Positions 1 through 7,564 of a DNA stretch of 64,000 bases are shown piece by piece (within the stretch, counting starts at the first letter, position 1; each line of letters begins with the position of its first letter). The stretch is from the NCBI GenBank assembly GCA_000169115.1, contig AAVV01000001.1, forward strand, positions 186,001-250,000, written 5' to 3'. A program made the translations under genes and the position numbers. Under the pieces are notes generated by a model. That model was not told where the DNA came from. It ran no database searches and saw nothing but the letters and a program-made list of their open reading frames with translations. Source of the stretch: a marine gamma proteobacterium HTCC2080. Lineage in GTDB: Bacteria > Pseudomonadota > Gammaproteobacteria > Pseudomonadales > Halieaceae.

Positions 1-327
1 GAAAGTGAAGCTGTTAATTTTGCTAGCGGCGCCCTTAAATTACTTGCATTAGGACCAGACGATAAGAACTGGGAAGAGATACTGCGTAATGAGACTGGCA
101 ATCAAAACATCGATTTTTGGTTCTTAGAAGCAAGAAACACACTCAACAAAATCTGCGAATCCGACGAGCGAAATGCAGTAGCAATGTGTCGATATCTCAT
201 ATCGATTAGTAGAGACCTAGAAGATCTGCAAGAAATCAATGAGTTCTTCGCTTCAAGCGTCAGCAGAATGCATCTATTTATTGAATTAGCCAAGACGTTG
301 AGAGAAGAGGTGGAAGAGCGTGGATGA
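1..327 (+). CDS. Hypothetical protein, C-terminal part (cut by window edge)
   Basis: An open frame runs from the first base to the TGA at 325-327 and gives about 108 residues without a start, so the N-terminus lies outside the window. The visible part is acidic, soluble and probably helical, rich in Leu, Glu and Ile, with no signal peptide or membrane segment. Its last bases overlap the GTG start of the next gene at 320, which suggests translational coupling. I do not recognise the family. The overlap and the matching helical character of the next protein suggest a two-gene unit of unknown function. Confidence 0.6.
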   Translation, partial: ESEAVNFASGALKLLALGPDDKNWEEILRNETGNQNIDFWFLEARNTLNKICESDERNAVAMCRYLISISRDLEDLQEINEFFASSVSRMHLFIELAKTLREEVEERG

Positions 328-751
328 TGTACTTAATGAAGGTGTTGAAGCACTGAAAAGCATCAAGACAACTAAAGATAAGCTTGCTGAAGTTGTCTCC
401 AGGCTAGAAACCGGGACCAATGAGCAGTTGGAGTTTAGAGCGACCATTAACGAGCTTTCTGGTCTTCTCTCGGAAAATGCGAGGGTTTTAACAAAGCTGG
501 AGCAGTCCCATGCCACCCTCATGGACGCTCTGCAGGCGGAGTGGCGAGATACAAGAGAGGCAATACGAGATCGCATCGATAACACCTTCACTCAGCTACA
601 GCAGCAAATTAGCCTTAGTCAGCTGCAATTAGAGTCAAAGATTGACGCCGCTGTCAGCAAGATTTCGACTACCACAGCGGATCAGGCTGAAAATGTAATG
701 GCGGAAATGCCGAGGAGCATTTTTGGGAAGCGCGGGGCGAAAAAGCGTTAG
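320..751 (+). CDS. Coiled-coil hypothetical protein
   Basis: This 143-residue protein starts with GTG inside the end of the upstream gene. It is almost entirely helical and heptad-like, with repeated Leu/Ile/Val spacing through residues 1-125, and ends in a basic tail containing GKRGAKKR. There is no signal peptide, membrane segment or catalytic motif. Translational coupling to the upstream frame suggests the two proteins act together. The stop is a TAG. The same frame stays open for 36 more codons of similar helical character, so this may be the front part of a longer 180-residue gene broken by a nonsense change. The family is not recognised. Confidence 0.55.
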   Translation: MDDVLNEGVEALKSIKTTKDKLAEVVSRLETGTNEQLEFRATINELSGLLSENARVLTKLEQSHATLMDALQAEWRDTREAIRDRIDNTFTQLQQQISLSQLQLESKIDAAVSKISTTTADQAENVMAEMPRSIFGKRGAKKR

Positions 752-862
752 CTCTCACGTGGTGCTTCTTTGCGGTCCAATAGTGATCTTGAGAGCAGGC
801 TAGTCGAACAGGGCCACATCATTGACCAGCTGGTGCAACGGCTTGAGGACGCCGGGCTATGA
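752..862 (+). pseudogene. In-frame continuation of the coiled-coil gene after a TAG stop
   Basis: After the TAG at 749-751 the same reading frame continues for 36 sense codons to the TGA at 860-862. The encoded stretch includes ESRLVEQGHIIDQLVQRLED, a heptad-like amphipathic helix matching the style of the preceding protein. There is no good ribosome binding site or start for it to be a separate gene. The simplest reading is that the ancestral gene ran 320-862 and the TAG is a nonsense mutation. Readthrough, or chance openness over such a short stretch, cannot be excluded. Confidence 0.35.
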
Positions 863-1237
863 GGAGGCTAACGCTATTCAAATAACCTCGCTGAGTGTTG
901 GTCGAGACTCAGGCCACGTGTGTTTAAGGGTGGGCTATGGCGCGGCATCCAATTTAAGCTCTCGCTGGCGAACTGCTTCAATGATCGTCTGGGATATGTG
1001 CAGAAGCCATTGCGCTAGGCGGTTAAAAAGTCCCGTTAGCGCACCGCGGGGCTAGGCAGGATTCGCTGCAAGGAAGCCTAGCGCCCATGTAGCGTTCTAC
1101 CCCCTGAGCGTTATATCCAACACTATAGACGCTTACCTATAATCGTCAGCTTCTGGAAACCGGTCGGCCTGATACGCACAGCCGACAAGCACAAAGCGTT
1201 ACAGACAGGTTACATGATGTAACTTTAGAGGAGATAA
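863..1237. other. Intergenic stretch, no supported gene
   Basis: No frame here has a convincing start, ribosome binding site and protein-like composition together. On the minus strand a start-less frame between roughly 945 and 1055 encodes a helical piece containing RLAQWLLHISQTIIEAVRQR, which may be a gene remnant or chance. A strong Shine-Dalgarno sequence at the right end belongs to the small gene starting at 1238. Confidence 0.4.
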
Positions 1238-1489
1238 ATGGAATTTATCGCAGGGGCAGTGGCGTATGTAACGTGGGGCATTGCGCTCTATGGTCTTTTG
1301 GCGACCGAGGCTAATAGCAGTGCGGCTACAACGAATAAAAGCCTGCGCAATGAGCTGGAGTTGCTGCAGAAGACAGTAGACGCACTCCGAGACACTCACG
1401 ATACAGAATGGTATCAGCGACTTTTCGAGGCTGCTGAAGCGGCTGCGCAGGTGGAGCTTATTGCCAAAGGCCGCATCGAAACGCATTGA
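1238..1489 (+). CDS. Small membrane-anchored coiled-coil protein
   Basis: An 83-residue protein begins at ATG 1238, eight bases after a strong GAGGAGA ribosome binding site. Residues 3-24 form a hydrophobic segment (AGAVAYVTWGIALYGLLA) that fits a membrane anchor. The rest is a Glu/Ala/Leu-rich helix with heptad spacing, probably facing the cytoplasm. There is no lipobox or enzyme motif. The antisense frame covering the same bases has a Cys/His/Arg-rich composition unlike a real protein, so the plus-strand reading is preferred. The family is unknown and it stands alone, with gaps of several hundred bases either side. Confidence 0.5.
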   Translation: MEFIAGAVAYVTWGIALYGLLATEANSSAATTNKSLRNELELLQKTVDALRDTHDTEWYQRLFEAAEAAAQVELIAKGRIETH

Positions 1490-1885
1490 TCAAACTGTTG
1501 CCGCACAGCCTGCCAGGCAGCACTTCAATAACCTGTTAGCGCAGCGTGAGTCAGAGGCGGGCCTTAGGCACCTAACCGCTATTGTGATCTCCCTGTGTAC
1601 TGGCTGTAGGTACGACTTAATACACCGCAGAAACACACTCATGCGGCCTGCCGATTTTTGCTTAGGATGGTGGCTGGCTCCGGCCACACATAAGTACCCC
1701 ATCCTTACTTTTTGATCGGCCCGACATTGGAAAACGGTGGTGGGCTGTTGGGACTCGTAAATTATCGGGGTGCCCGCGGAATTACCGTGTTATTAAGTGA
1801 GCTTAGGCCTCCCGATAAAACTTTGTCGGGCAGATGTTAATATCTTTTGAGACACACCCATCAAGGCAGGTAAGGGGCACTACAG
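1490..1885. other. Intergenic stretch with a hairpin at 1811-1830
   Basis: No well supported gene. A plus-strand frame at 1461-1715 overlaps the preceding gene and has no ribosome binding site. Part of it (HLTAIVISLCTGCR) faintly recalls a tyrosine-recombinase core, but that is too weak to call. At 1811-1830 CCCGA and TCGGG arms, extended by A-T and G-T pairs, can form a stem-loop without a T run. It could be a weak terminator or a leader structure for the gene at 1886. Confidence 0.3.
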
Positions 1886-2377
1886 GTGATTACGGTTAAA
1901 CAGTGGCTTGGCAGTGTCTTTGCATGGATTGGCTTTGCGTGCTTCTTGTTTGGTTCTCTGCCGCTTGCCGTCCTTACAATCGGGTCAATCTGGGAAACTG
2001 AGATACTCGAGCAGCCAGACGTTAAGACCATGTCATGTTTGGAGGCCAGTGAGCAGCACGACGACAATTGGCTTCTTTTCGCAACTTTAGGCTTTAGTGG
2101 CTTTGAGCCTGATTTCTGCGGGAGTACCGACTGGGTTGGATCCGCCACATTCGGCGGCGAGGAATACTTGTTCTATGGCAGCTCTTCGGAAATCCAATCT
2201 AGGACAGTTCTCGCAAAACTCGCAGCGCTAGACGTGGGCTACTCGGACCCGCGCTTTTGGGTTAATCGTGAGCTTTATAATTTTTGGGCATTGCTTGCCG
2301 GTCTGTGGTTGCCGTTGGTAGTTTTAAGCTACATCTTGCTTGACTCTGCTCGATTGTTACCTTGGAGAAAGAATTAA
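1886..2377 (+). CDS. Two-pass membrane protein, unknown function
   Basis: A 163-residue protein starts at GTG 1886, preceded by an AAGGGG ribosome binding site about ten bases upstream. Residues 8-33 form a first hydrophobic helix and residues 132-152 (the region WALLAGLWLPLVVLSYILL) a second. About 100 polar residues with several cysteines lie between them and would face the periplasm if the N-terminus is inside. No known domain is apparent. The layout resembles small bacterial inner-membrane proteins annotated only as hypothetical. It is transcribed alone, with noncoding flanks on both sides. Confidence 0.5.
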   Translation: MITVKQWLGSVFAWIGFACFLFGSLPLAVLTIGSIWETEILEQPDVKTMSCLEASEQHDDNWLLFATLGFSGFEPDFCGSTDWVGSATFGGEEYLFYGSSSEIQSRTVLAKLAALDVGYSDPRFWVNRELYNFWALLAGLWLPLVVLSYILLDSARLLPWRKN

Positions 2378-2828
2378 CCAAAGCCGCTGCCAAGTGAACT
2401 GTGCCGCTGATAAAATTGAGCAGCGCTCTTCGATCCGTACGATTAGCGGCAGTGCTGTAGTCTGATGATGGCACTAACGCCAATGCAGCCCTGGTCTGTG
2501 GCGGTCATGCTTGGTGGCATTAGAAATATGCGCGCTTCGGCAGCGAGCTTGGGGATTGGAATATAGACGCCCAGGCAGAAAGCCTTGGGATCTGCGCGGC
2601 TCATCGGCCAGTCCACCCTTCCAAACTTCATGATTTACCACACGGGCTGGAGTGGGGCTGGCTGGGCTTCCTGCGGCGACGCCAGATCACCAATTCAGGT
2701 TAATGGCCGGTAAAGTGACTAAGATCCTTAGGGTCCTAGATGCAAAGGCCCACATCCGTTAATGACGGTATTTCATCAGAAAATTCAGCGGCTGGGGCGA
2801 GATTTGTTAACTAGCCCTCCAAGCCGCA
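2378..2828. other. Intergenic stretch, possible gene fragment on minus strand
   Basis: No gene with full support. A 62-codon minus-strand frame at 2443-2631 has fairly protein-like content (for example AFCLGVYIPIPKLAAEARIF) but lacks a ribosome binding site. It may be the remains of a broken gene. Nothing else is recognisable here. Confidence 0.25.
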
Positions 2829-4277
2829 TTAGTCAGCAGAGCTTGCCTTGGCGTCAATCTTTTGCATTAGCGCATGGGGAAAGTCAGTCATGATCCCAGC
2901 TAGGTTTTCCACATCCAGCATCCGATCCATTGCCTCGCTCTCGTTAACCGTCCAAACGTGCACACGCAGATCAAAAGCAGACAACAGAAAATTTACATTA
3001 CTGTCGTTGACCAAGTTTAAGTCTAGTCCATTGAGTGAATAGTTTTCTGGAATTTGTAAAAACTCACCGGCAGGTGCCGGTACTTCATAGGAATCATCAC
3101 CACCAAAAACAGCGAGCATGAGAGGAAGCGCCTCTGCCTCGGAAAACGCGGTCAAAATATCATCGTCCTGCAGTCGAAAGTCTTTAATGATTTCGTCAGT
3201 GAATGATGCCACGGTGACGCGGTGCTTCATGCGATATTCATTAATCAGCCGTGCAACTTCAACGCCAGTATTTAAATCTTCCTGTATGAATGAGCCTACG
3301 CCATCATTTTCCTCGGGCTTCAATTCAATGACGTAGTGCGCGTCAGGAAAGCGTTTAAACAAACTTTCTAAAGAAACGGCACTCAGTCCTTGGTCACGGT
3401 AAGGGAACGAGGCGCCGTCATCCTGTGTCCAATGGTAGCCCGCGTCGTAACTCAAAATATCTTCAAATGTTAGCTCAGAAATTCGACCGCAGTCATTATG
3501 GGTAAAGTGTTTGTCTTCGGGTGCTGGAAGCTTGTCTGGGCAATTTATTTCGTTGAAATCTGTTTTCCGATCGAGGGTAGAGTCGTGCATAACGATTGGT
3601 ATGTTGTCGGCGGTGCCGTTTATATCAGCTTCAAAAATAATGTGAGGGCCAAGTGTTTGAAGGTATTCATAGGCGACCGAGGTAAAATCTGGACGTTCCC
3701 CTTGGCCTGCGCCATGGGCAATATTGAGAATGTTGGGCTGTAAGAATAAATCGCGACTTTGATTTTCCGAGTAAAGAGCGAGGTTGATTAACGAATCGTT
3801 ATTCTCAGTGATCTCAATACCCTGAGGGTTACAACCTGCAGTAGGTGCACCAAGATCACAGTGATACATTCTTGACAGATCAAGGCTGGATTTGTCTTCC
3901 CAATTGACGGACACCTGATTGTTGACGGCGAGCGCGATGCCGTAGCTGCCTACAGGCAGCGTAACTTCAAAAACAATGCCTTCATCAACATTGTCAAAGC
4001 TGACACTCGACTCATGGACGATTGATTCCACATCATCGGTATCGAAAGCTCTTATATGCAGATAACCCTCTGCTGGGCGGTGCTCAGGAAATATTATTGC
4101 ACTGCCGACTAATCGGCCCGAGGGTTCTGGTTCTGGTTCTGGTTCGGGCTCTGGCAGTGCTAAGGGCTGATCGTTGCTGTTGCCAGAGCATCCTGCGAGC
4201 CCAGCAATGAAGGCCGCGATGTAGATCCAGTGACGGCCGAATTGGCCGGTGTTTCGCCTATGGGTAACTGACTTCAT
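2829..4277 (-). CDS. Glycerophosphodiester phosphodiesterase-family lipoprotein
   Basis: This 482-residue protein opens with a basic N-terminus and a hydrophobic segment ending in a lipobox (AGLAGC, Cys30), so it should be a lipoprotein exported by Sec. A PEPEPEPEPEP spacer follows, then an N-terminal beta-rich region to about residue 180. The second half matches the GDPD TIM-barrel fold: His188 in IAHGAGQG stands for the usual HRG motif, followed by an acidic pair in FEADING and the conserved His in VMHDSTLDR. Such enzymes cleave glycerophosphodiesters to glycerol-3-phosphate and an alcohol, here probably in the periplasm or outer membrane. HGAG in place of HRG is a deviation and may mean altered substrate or activity. 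The gene is monocistronic. Confidence 0.75.
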   Translation of the reverse strand: MKSVTHRRNTGQFGRHWIYIAAFIAGLAGCSGNSNDQPLALPEPEPEPEPEPSGRLVGSAIIFPEHRPAEGYLHIRAFDTDDVESIVHESSVSFDNVDEGIVFEVTLPVGSYGIALAVNNQVSVNWEDKSSLDLSRMYHCDLGAPTAGCNPQGIEITENNDSLINLALYSENQSRDLFLQPNILNIAHGAGQGERPDFTSVAYEYLQTLGPHIIFEADINGTADNIPIVMHDSTLDRKTDFNEINCPDKLPAPEDKHFTHNDCGRISELTFEDILSYDAGYHWTQDDGASFPYRDQGLSAVSLESLFKRFPDAHYVIELKPEENDGVGSFIQEDLNTGVEVARLINEYRMKHRVTVASFTDEIIKDFRLQDDDILTAFSEAEALPLMLAVFGGDDSYEVPAPAGEFLQIPENYSLNGLDLNLVNDSNVNFLLSAFDLRVHVWTVNESEAMDRMLDVENLAGIMTDFPHALMQKIDAKASSAD

Positions 4278-4492
4278 TTCAGTTATGAGCCTCGATTTAT
4301 GTTTTGAGACTTACCAGTTTATATGCGCCTATTGTTGGTGTCCTGTGTTTCGTGTCTGATTGGACAGCGCCACATTCGTCCCGAGAAAAGGCTACATTTC
4401 AGGCTGGTCTAAATTCGGTTTTTGGCCCTTTACCGTATGTCACGCAAGGCCGCTCCAAAGGGTTAGAAAGTCTGATAGAAAGTTATGCGCGG

Positions 4493-4624
4493 TTAGCTTG
4501 CAGCAACGAGCCCCCATAGTGTCAGCCAGTGGTTGCCATTAGTGTAGTTTGCCGCTTTTACTAGTGCTTCTTGCCCCAGCCCATCAATGTAGGCTGTTGT
4601 GGCGGCTTGGGCCTCAGATTTCAT
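4493..4624 (-). pseudogene. Remnant resembling the N-terminus of an M48-family metallopeptidase
   Basis: On the minus strand an ATG at 4624 follows an AAGGA ribosome binding site and opens a 43-codon frame. It begins MKSEAQAATTAYIDGLGQEA and contains NGNHWLTLWGLVAAS. This layout, ending in an His-Trp-Leu-x-Leu-Trp-Gly entry into a first membrane helix, is what I recall for the N-terminal region of bacterial Ste24-like M48 peptidases. The frame then stops. No HExxH or further peptidase sequence follows in any frame down to the GDPD gene. I read this as the surviving head of a deleted gene. A genuine 43-residue protein is the alternative. The rest of 4278-4807 holds nothing else recognisable. 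Confidence 0.4.
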
Positions 4625-4807
4625 GTTTGAGCATCCTTAAAAACAACGGTCAACATATCAGGCCACGCTTTAGCAGGCTATCGGCCTTAAAATTAGAAGC
4701 CTTCAAGGCGCACGGGGAGAGGGGCCGTCGCTGGCTTTTGGCTCGCCTTCGAAGACTGTGGTAGAAACAGAACCATTAGACGTGATGAAACTTTTAAGGA
4801 GGTGGGT

Positions 4808-5266
4808 ATGTCGCCGCAAGTTCAATATCGCGAGGCTGCGTTGTCAGATCTTAAGGCTGTCTCCTCACTATTTGATGCTTATCGGCAATTCTACAACTGT
4901 GAATCCGATATAGAGTCTGCAGAAGCCTGGCTTCTCGCTAATTTTACTGAACGCCGATCGAACGTTTTTGTTGCCGTGGATGCGGCTTCAAATTTGTTGG
5001 GATTTACTCAGCTATACCCCGCGCTTTGCTCGGTAGATTTAGTGCGTTATTTCGTGTTGTACGATCTCTACGTTGCTCAGTCACACAGAAGAATGGGGCT
5101 GGGTCGTGGGCTGATGGCCGCGGCACAGGGCTGGGCACTTGTGGCTGGGGGTGCGCGAATTGAATTGGAAACAGCCCGCGATAACGTTGGCGCACAGGCC
5201 CTCTACAAGGCCTTGGGGTACGTGAGAGATGATGTGTTCTGCAAGTATAGCCTTGAGCTGAATTAG
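4808..5266 (+). CDS. GNAT-family N-acetyltransferase
   Basis: A 152-residue protein with the GNAT fold. These enzymes move the acetyl group of acetyl-CoA to an amine. The acetyl-CoA pyrophosphate loop is visible as QSHRRMGLGRGLMAAA near residue 100, following beta strand 4 (YFVLYDLYV). The C-terminal motif B follows as ARIELETARDNVGAQALYKA and YKALGYVRDD, typical of small single-domain GNATs. ATG 4808 is chosen over the GTG at 4802 because the strong AAGGAGGT ribosome binding site overlaps the GTG and sits at good spacing from the ATG. The substrate is not predictable. No partner gene is adjacent. Confidence 0.8.
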   Translation: MSPQVQYREAALSDLKAVSSLFDAYRQFYNCESDIESAEAWLLANFTERRSNVFVAVDAASNLLGFTQLYPALCSVDLVRYFVLYDLYVAQSHRRMGLGRGLMAAAQGWALVAGGARIELETARDNVGAQALYKALGYVRDDVFCKYSLELN

Positions 5267-5352
5267 GGCTTTATGTCGCGATTTGATAATCTCGGCATCA
5301 GTTAAGGTTGTTAGCGTAGGCGGCTCCAAAGAGATTCTAGGAAGCTAAAGCG

Positions 5353-5574
5353 ATGCGTAAAATAAATGTGTGGATGGTAAGCCTGCTGTTACTGACAGGT
5401 GGGACTTGGGCATTAGCAGATCAAGACAGACGCGAGGATCGACGTGACGAGCGGGGTCGCTCAGATGAACGTCAGGATCGTCGCGATTGCCGACAAGACG
5501 AAGGCCGCGTGGGTAAGGATAAGCGCGAGTGTAAGCAGGATGAAGTGCGCGATGGCCCGAAAGGTAATCGATAA
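5353..5574 (+). CDS. Small secreted Arg/Asp-rich protein
   Basis: A 73-residue protein with a signal peptide at residues 1-23 (core VWMVSLLLLTGGTWA, cleavage probably after ALA). The mature part is extremely charged and repetitive, built from Arg, Asp, Glu, Gln and Lys with two cysteines, for example RREDRRDERGRSDERQDRRD. A GGAAG ribosome binding site precedes the ATG. It is probably an unstructured periplasmic protein. Arg/Asp-rich small exported proteins occur in many gammaproteobacteria without known function. A hairpin at 5581-5604 directly follows, marking a one-gene unit. Confidence 0.55.
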   Translation: MRKINVWMVSLLLLTGGTWALADQDRREDRRDERGRSDERQDRRDCRQDEGRVGKDKRECKQDEVRDGPKGNR

Positions 5575-5580
5575 GTCTGC

Positions 5581-5604
5581 TTGGGCAGATTTCAGTCTGC
5601 CCAA
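5581..5604 (+). terminator. Perfect 9-bp stem-loop after the small secreted-protein gene
   Basis: TTGGGCAGA at 5581-5589 pairs exactly with TCTGCCCAA at 5596-5604 around a 6-base loop, seven bases after the stop codon. No T run follows on the plus strand, so it is terminator-like rather than a canonical intrinsic terminator. On the minus strand it would be preceded by A-rich sequence. Confidence 0.5.
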
Positions 5605-5658
5605 AGGGTAAAACCTTCAGGTACAATCCGCGACCTCATTAACTGACGGAGACGCGTT

Positions 5659-6420
5659 GTGGACCTGACAAATAAAGTAATTGCGGTGACCGGTGGAGCA
5701 CAAGGTTTAGGCTTTGCCATGGCCAAAGGTATTGCCGAGCGTGGCGCGCGGTTAGCACTAATCGATATGAACGCAGAGCCCTTGGAGCAGGCAGCCGCAA
5801 GTCTGCGAGAGTTGGGAGCCGAAGTCAGCACCTTTGTTGCCAACGTCGCAGACGAGGACAGCGTAATAGCTGCCTTTGACGGCATTATTGATCAATTCGG
5901 AACGCTCCAGGGTCTCATTAACAATGCCGGCATTACCCGTGATGGCCTAATGCTCAAGGTCAAAGACGGTGAAGTCACCGACCGAATGAGCCTTTCTCAG
6001 TGGCAGATGGTCATCGACGTAAATCTCACCGGTGTATTTCTTTGCGGCCGTGAAGCCGCTACGCGAATGATTCAGGCCAAATCTGAAGGCGTGATCATCA
6101 ACATCTCTAGTATTTCTCGTGCCGGGAACTTCGGGCAGACCAATTATTCGGCCACTAAGGCGGGTGTTGCGGCAATGGCCGTCACATGGGCCAAAGAGCT
6201 GGCGCGTCACAACATTCGTACCGGGGCTATCGCACCAGGGTTCATGGCGACCGAGATGGTTGCCAGTATGAAACCCGAAGCTTTGGAAAAAATGGCGTCG
6301 GGCATTCCGCTGAAGCGTTTGGGTGAGCCCGCGGAAATTGCTCAGATGGCGGTCGCGATTCTTGAGAACGATTATATTTCAGGTCGAGTTTTTGAGGTTG
6401 ACGGGGGGCTGAGGTGGTAG
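5659..6420 (+). CDS. Short-chain dehydrogenase/reductase (FabG-like SDR)
   Basis: This 253-residue protein is a classical SDR that uses NAD(P)H to interconvert an alcohol and a ketone. The cofactor-binding glycine motif is TGGAQGLG at residues 11-18, the NNAG motif is near residue 88, and the catalytic set includes Ser150/151 (NISSIS), Tyr163 and Lys167 (YSATK). The C-terminus ends in the usual [12 protein letters not shown]. Length and motifs match FabG-type 3-oxoacyl-ACP reductases. An isolated position away from other fatty-acid genes argues for a paralogue with another substrate. The start is GTG 5659 with a GACGGAG ribosome binding site. A perfect hairpin follows the gene. Confidence 0.85.
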   Translation: MDLTNKVIAVTGGAQGLGFAMAKGIAERGARLALIDMNAEPLEQAAASLRELGAEVSTFVANVADEDSVIAAFDGIIDQFGTLQGLINNAGITRDGLMLKVKDGEVTDRMSLSQWQMVIDVNLTGVFLCGREAATRMIQAKSEGVIINISSISRAGNFGQTNYSATKAGVAAMAVTWAKELARHNIRTGAIAPGFMATEMVASMKPEALEKMASGIPLKRLGEPAEIAQMAVAILENDYISGRVFEVDGGLRW

Positions 6421-6442
6421 CCTAAAAAATTAGGTGGTCGTT

Positions 6443-6474
6443 ACTGAAGTGCACCGAGTACGGTGCACTTCAGT
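6443..6474 (+). terminator. Perfect 14-bp stem-loop between convergent genes
   Basis: ACTGAAGTGCACCG at 6443-6456 and its exact complement at 6461-6474 flank a 4-base AGTA loop. It lies 22 bases after the SDR stop codon and downstream of the minus-strand small ORF at 6508-6672, so it probably serves as a bidirectional terminator. There is no T run on the plus strand. Confidence 0.6.
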
Positions 6475-6507
6475 CGATAGATGGCCCATATTATATTAAC
6501 GATTTAC

Positions 6508-6672
6508 TCAGGCAGACCAGATACACACGCCATCAGGATCTTCTACTTTGATGCCAAAGTAGTCCTTCACTACGGCCTTAGCGGTTTGCACCGCCACAAG
6601 CTCACTGTTGTAGGAGCCGAGCTCCTCCCAAGTCACAGATATTTTATCTCGAAGAAACTTCACCTTATACAT
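6508..6672 (-). CDS. Small 54-residue protein, unknown
   Basis: A 54-codon minus-strand frame starts at ATG 6672 with a GAGGG element about ten bases upstream and stops at 6508. The predicted protein reads naturally (it contains KVKFLRDKISVTWEELGSYN, and ends GVCIWSA), is soluble and mixed alpha/beta, and has no signal peptide. A strong hairpin lies just downstream at 6443-6474. I do not recognise a family. The plus-strand frame across the same bases is His/Leu-rich and unlikely. It is short, so the call is tentative. Confidence 0.4.
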   Translation of the reverse strand: MYKVKFLRDKISVTWEELGSYNSELVAVQTAKAVVKDYFGIKVEDPDGVCIWSA

Positions 6673-6831
6673 TGAGTCTGCACCCTCGTTGTAACTGAAT
6701 CACGGATTCTTGGCACATTATGCCTGCTTAATCAACTGGGTGGGTCAGTCACAGGACAATGCGACGGCGTTCAGTATGCCGGCAAGCCCGTCGAGTGGTT
6801 GCAGTTCTTTGAAAAATGCTAAAAAGCGGAT

Positions 6832-7560
6832 CTATATATAGTCGACAACAATGATACTGACATTGTCAGTGGCTTTTCGATCAAGCGATAGGTCCAGTAG
6901 CTGTTGAGCTGCAGGTTCGGGACCCTGCTGACGATTGAGCACTGCTTCAATTTCCCAGTCCGGCACAACTTTGTTGAGCCCATCAGAGCACAAACAGAAT
7001 CTGTCACCCGGCTGAGTTTTATCCTCGCGCCGCTCAGGGGTAAAAACGCTCGCCCCCACGGCGGTAGTCAATGCTTCGGCATCTTTAGCGCTGCGCGCAT
7101 CCTCATGATTGAAACCCTGCGCACGAATCAGTTCATTGGCAACGGTATGGTCGGTAGTTAGTTGAGTTAACTGGCCTCCTCGCAATTGGTATGCCCGGCT
7201 ATCACCGGCCCAAAATATGCCTAGGTTATTGCCGTCGATAAGCATAACAACCACGGTGCTACCGATGATCGTCTGTTCAGATATCTCTTGCGCCTTGGAA
7301 ATTAGACGCTGATTGGTTTGCTCGAGAACTCGGTGGATATTGTTGAGCTGGCTAGCAACCGGTACTTCATGGGCTAGGGTCATATCGAGCAAAGAGGCGA
7401 TTACGGACTGACTAGCGTAGTCTCCGCGTGCATGGCCTCCCATGCCATCAGCAACTGCCCACAGGCCTTGCTCAGGAAGGCTAATAACTGCATCTTCATT
7501 GTGGTCGCGTACCATGCCGGTGTGACATAGCGCGTAAGATAGGCATTCCAATGATTTCAT
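6832..7560 (-). CDS. pppA: PP2C-type protein phosphatase of the T6SS (PppA/Stp)
   Basis: A 242-residue Mn/Mg-dependent serine/threonine phosphatase that reverses phosphorylation by the T6SS kinase PpkA and so resets secretion. All the metal and catalytic motifs of bacterial PP2C are present in order: RDHNEDA, ADGMGGHARGD, GDSRAY, CSDGL and the final TDNVSII. There is no membrane segment, so it acts in the cytoplasm. ATG 7560 is chosen because it lies four bases after the tagF stop. A TTG at 7587 would overlap tagF. It is the last gene of the minus-strand operon tagH-tssK-tssL-tssM-tagF-pppA. Its partner kinase lies at 19246-20670 and the FHA protein at 14101-15717. Confidence 0.88.
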   Translation of the reverse strand: MKSLECLSYALCHTGMVRDHNEDAVISLPEQGLWAVADGMGGHARGDYASQSVIASLLDMTLAHEVPVASQLNNIHRVLEQTNQRLISKAQEISEQTIIGSTVVVMLIDGNNLGIFWAGDSRAYQLRGGQLTQLTTDHTVANELIRAQGFNHEDARSAKDAEALTTAVGASVFTPERREDKTQPGDRFCLCSDGLNKVVPDWEIEAVLNRQQGPEPAAQQLLDLSLDRKATDNVSIIVVDYI

Positions 7561-7564
7561 AGAA

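Noticed and set aside
822..1055. A 77-codon plus-strand frame
   Set aside because: Composition rich in Cys, Arg and Ser, no ribosome binding site, and it overlaps the more protein-like continuation of the coiled-coil gene.
1461..1715. Possible integrase fragment
   Set aside because: Only a short stretch (HLTAIVISLCTGCR) faintly resembles a recombinase; no catalytic residues and no ribosome binding site.
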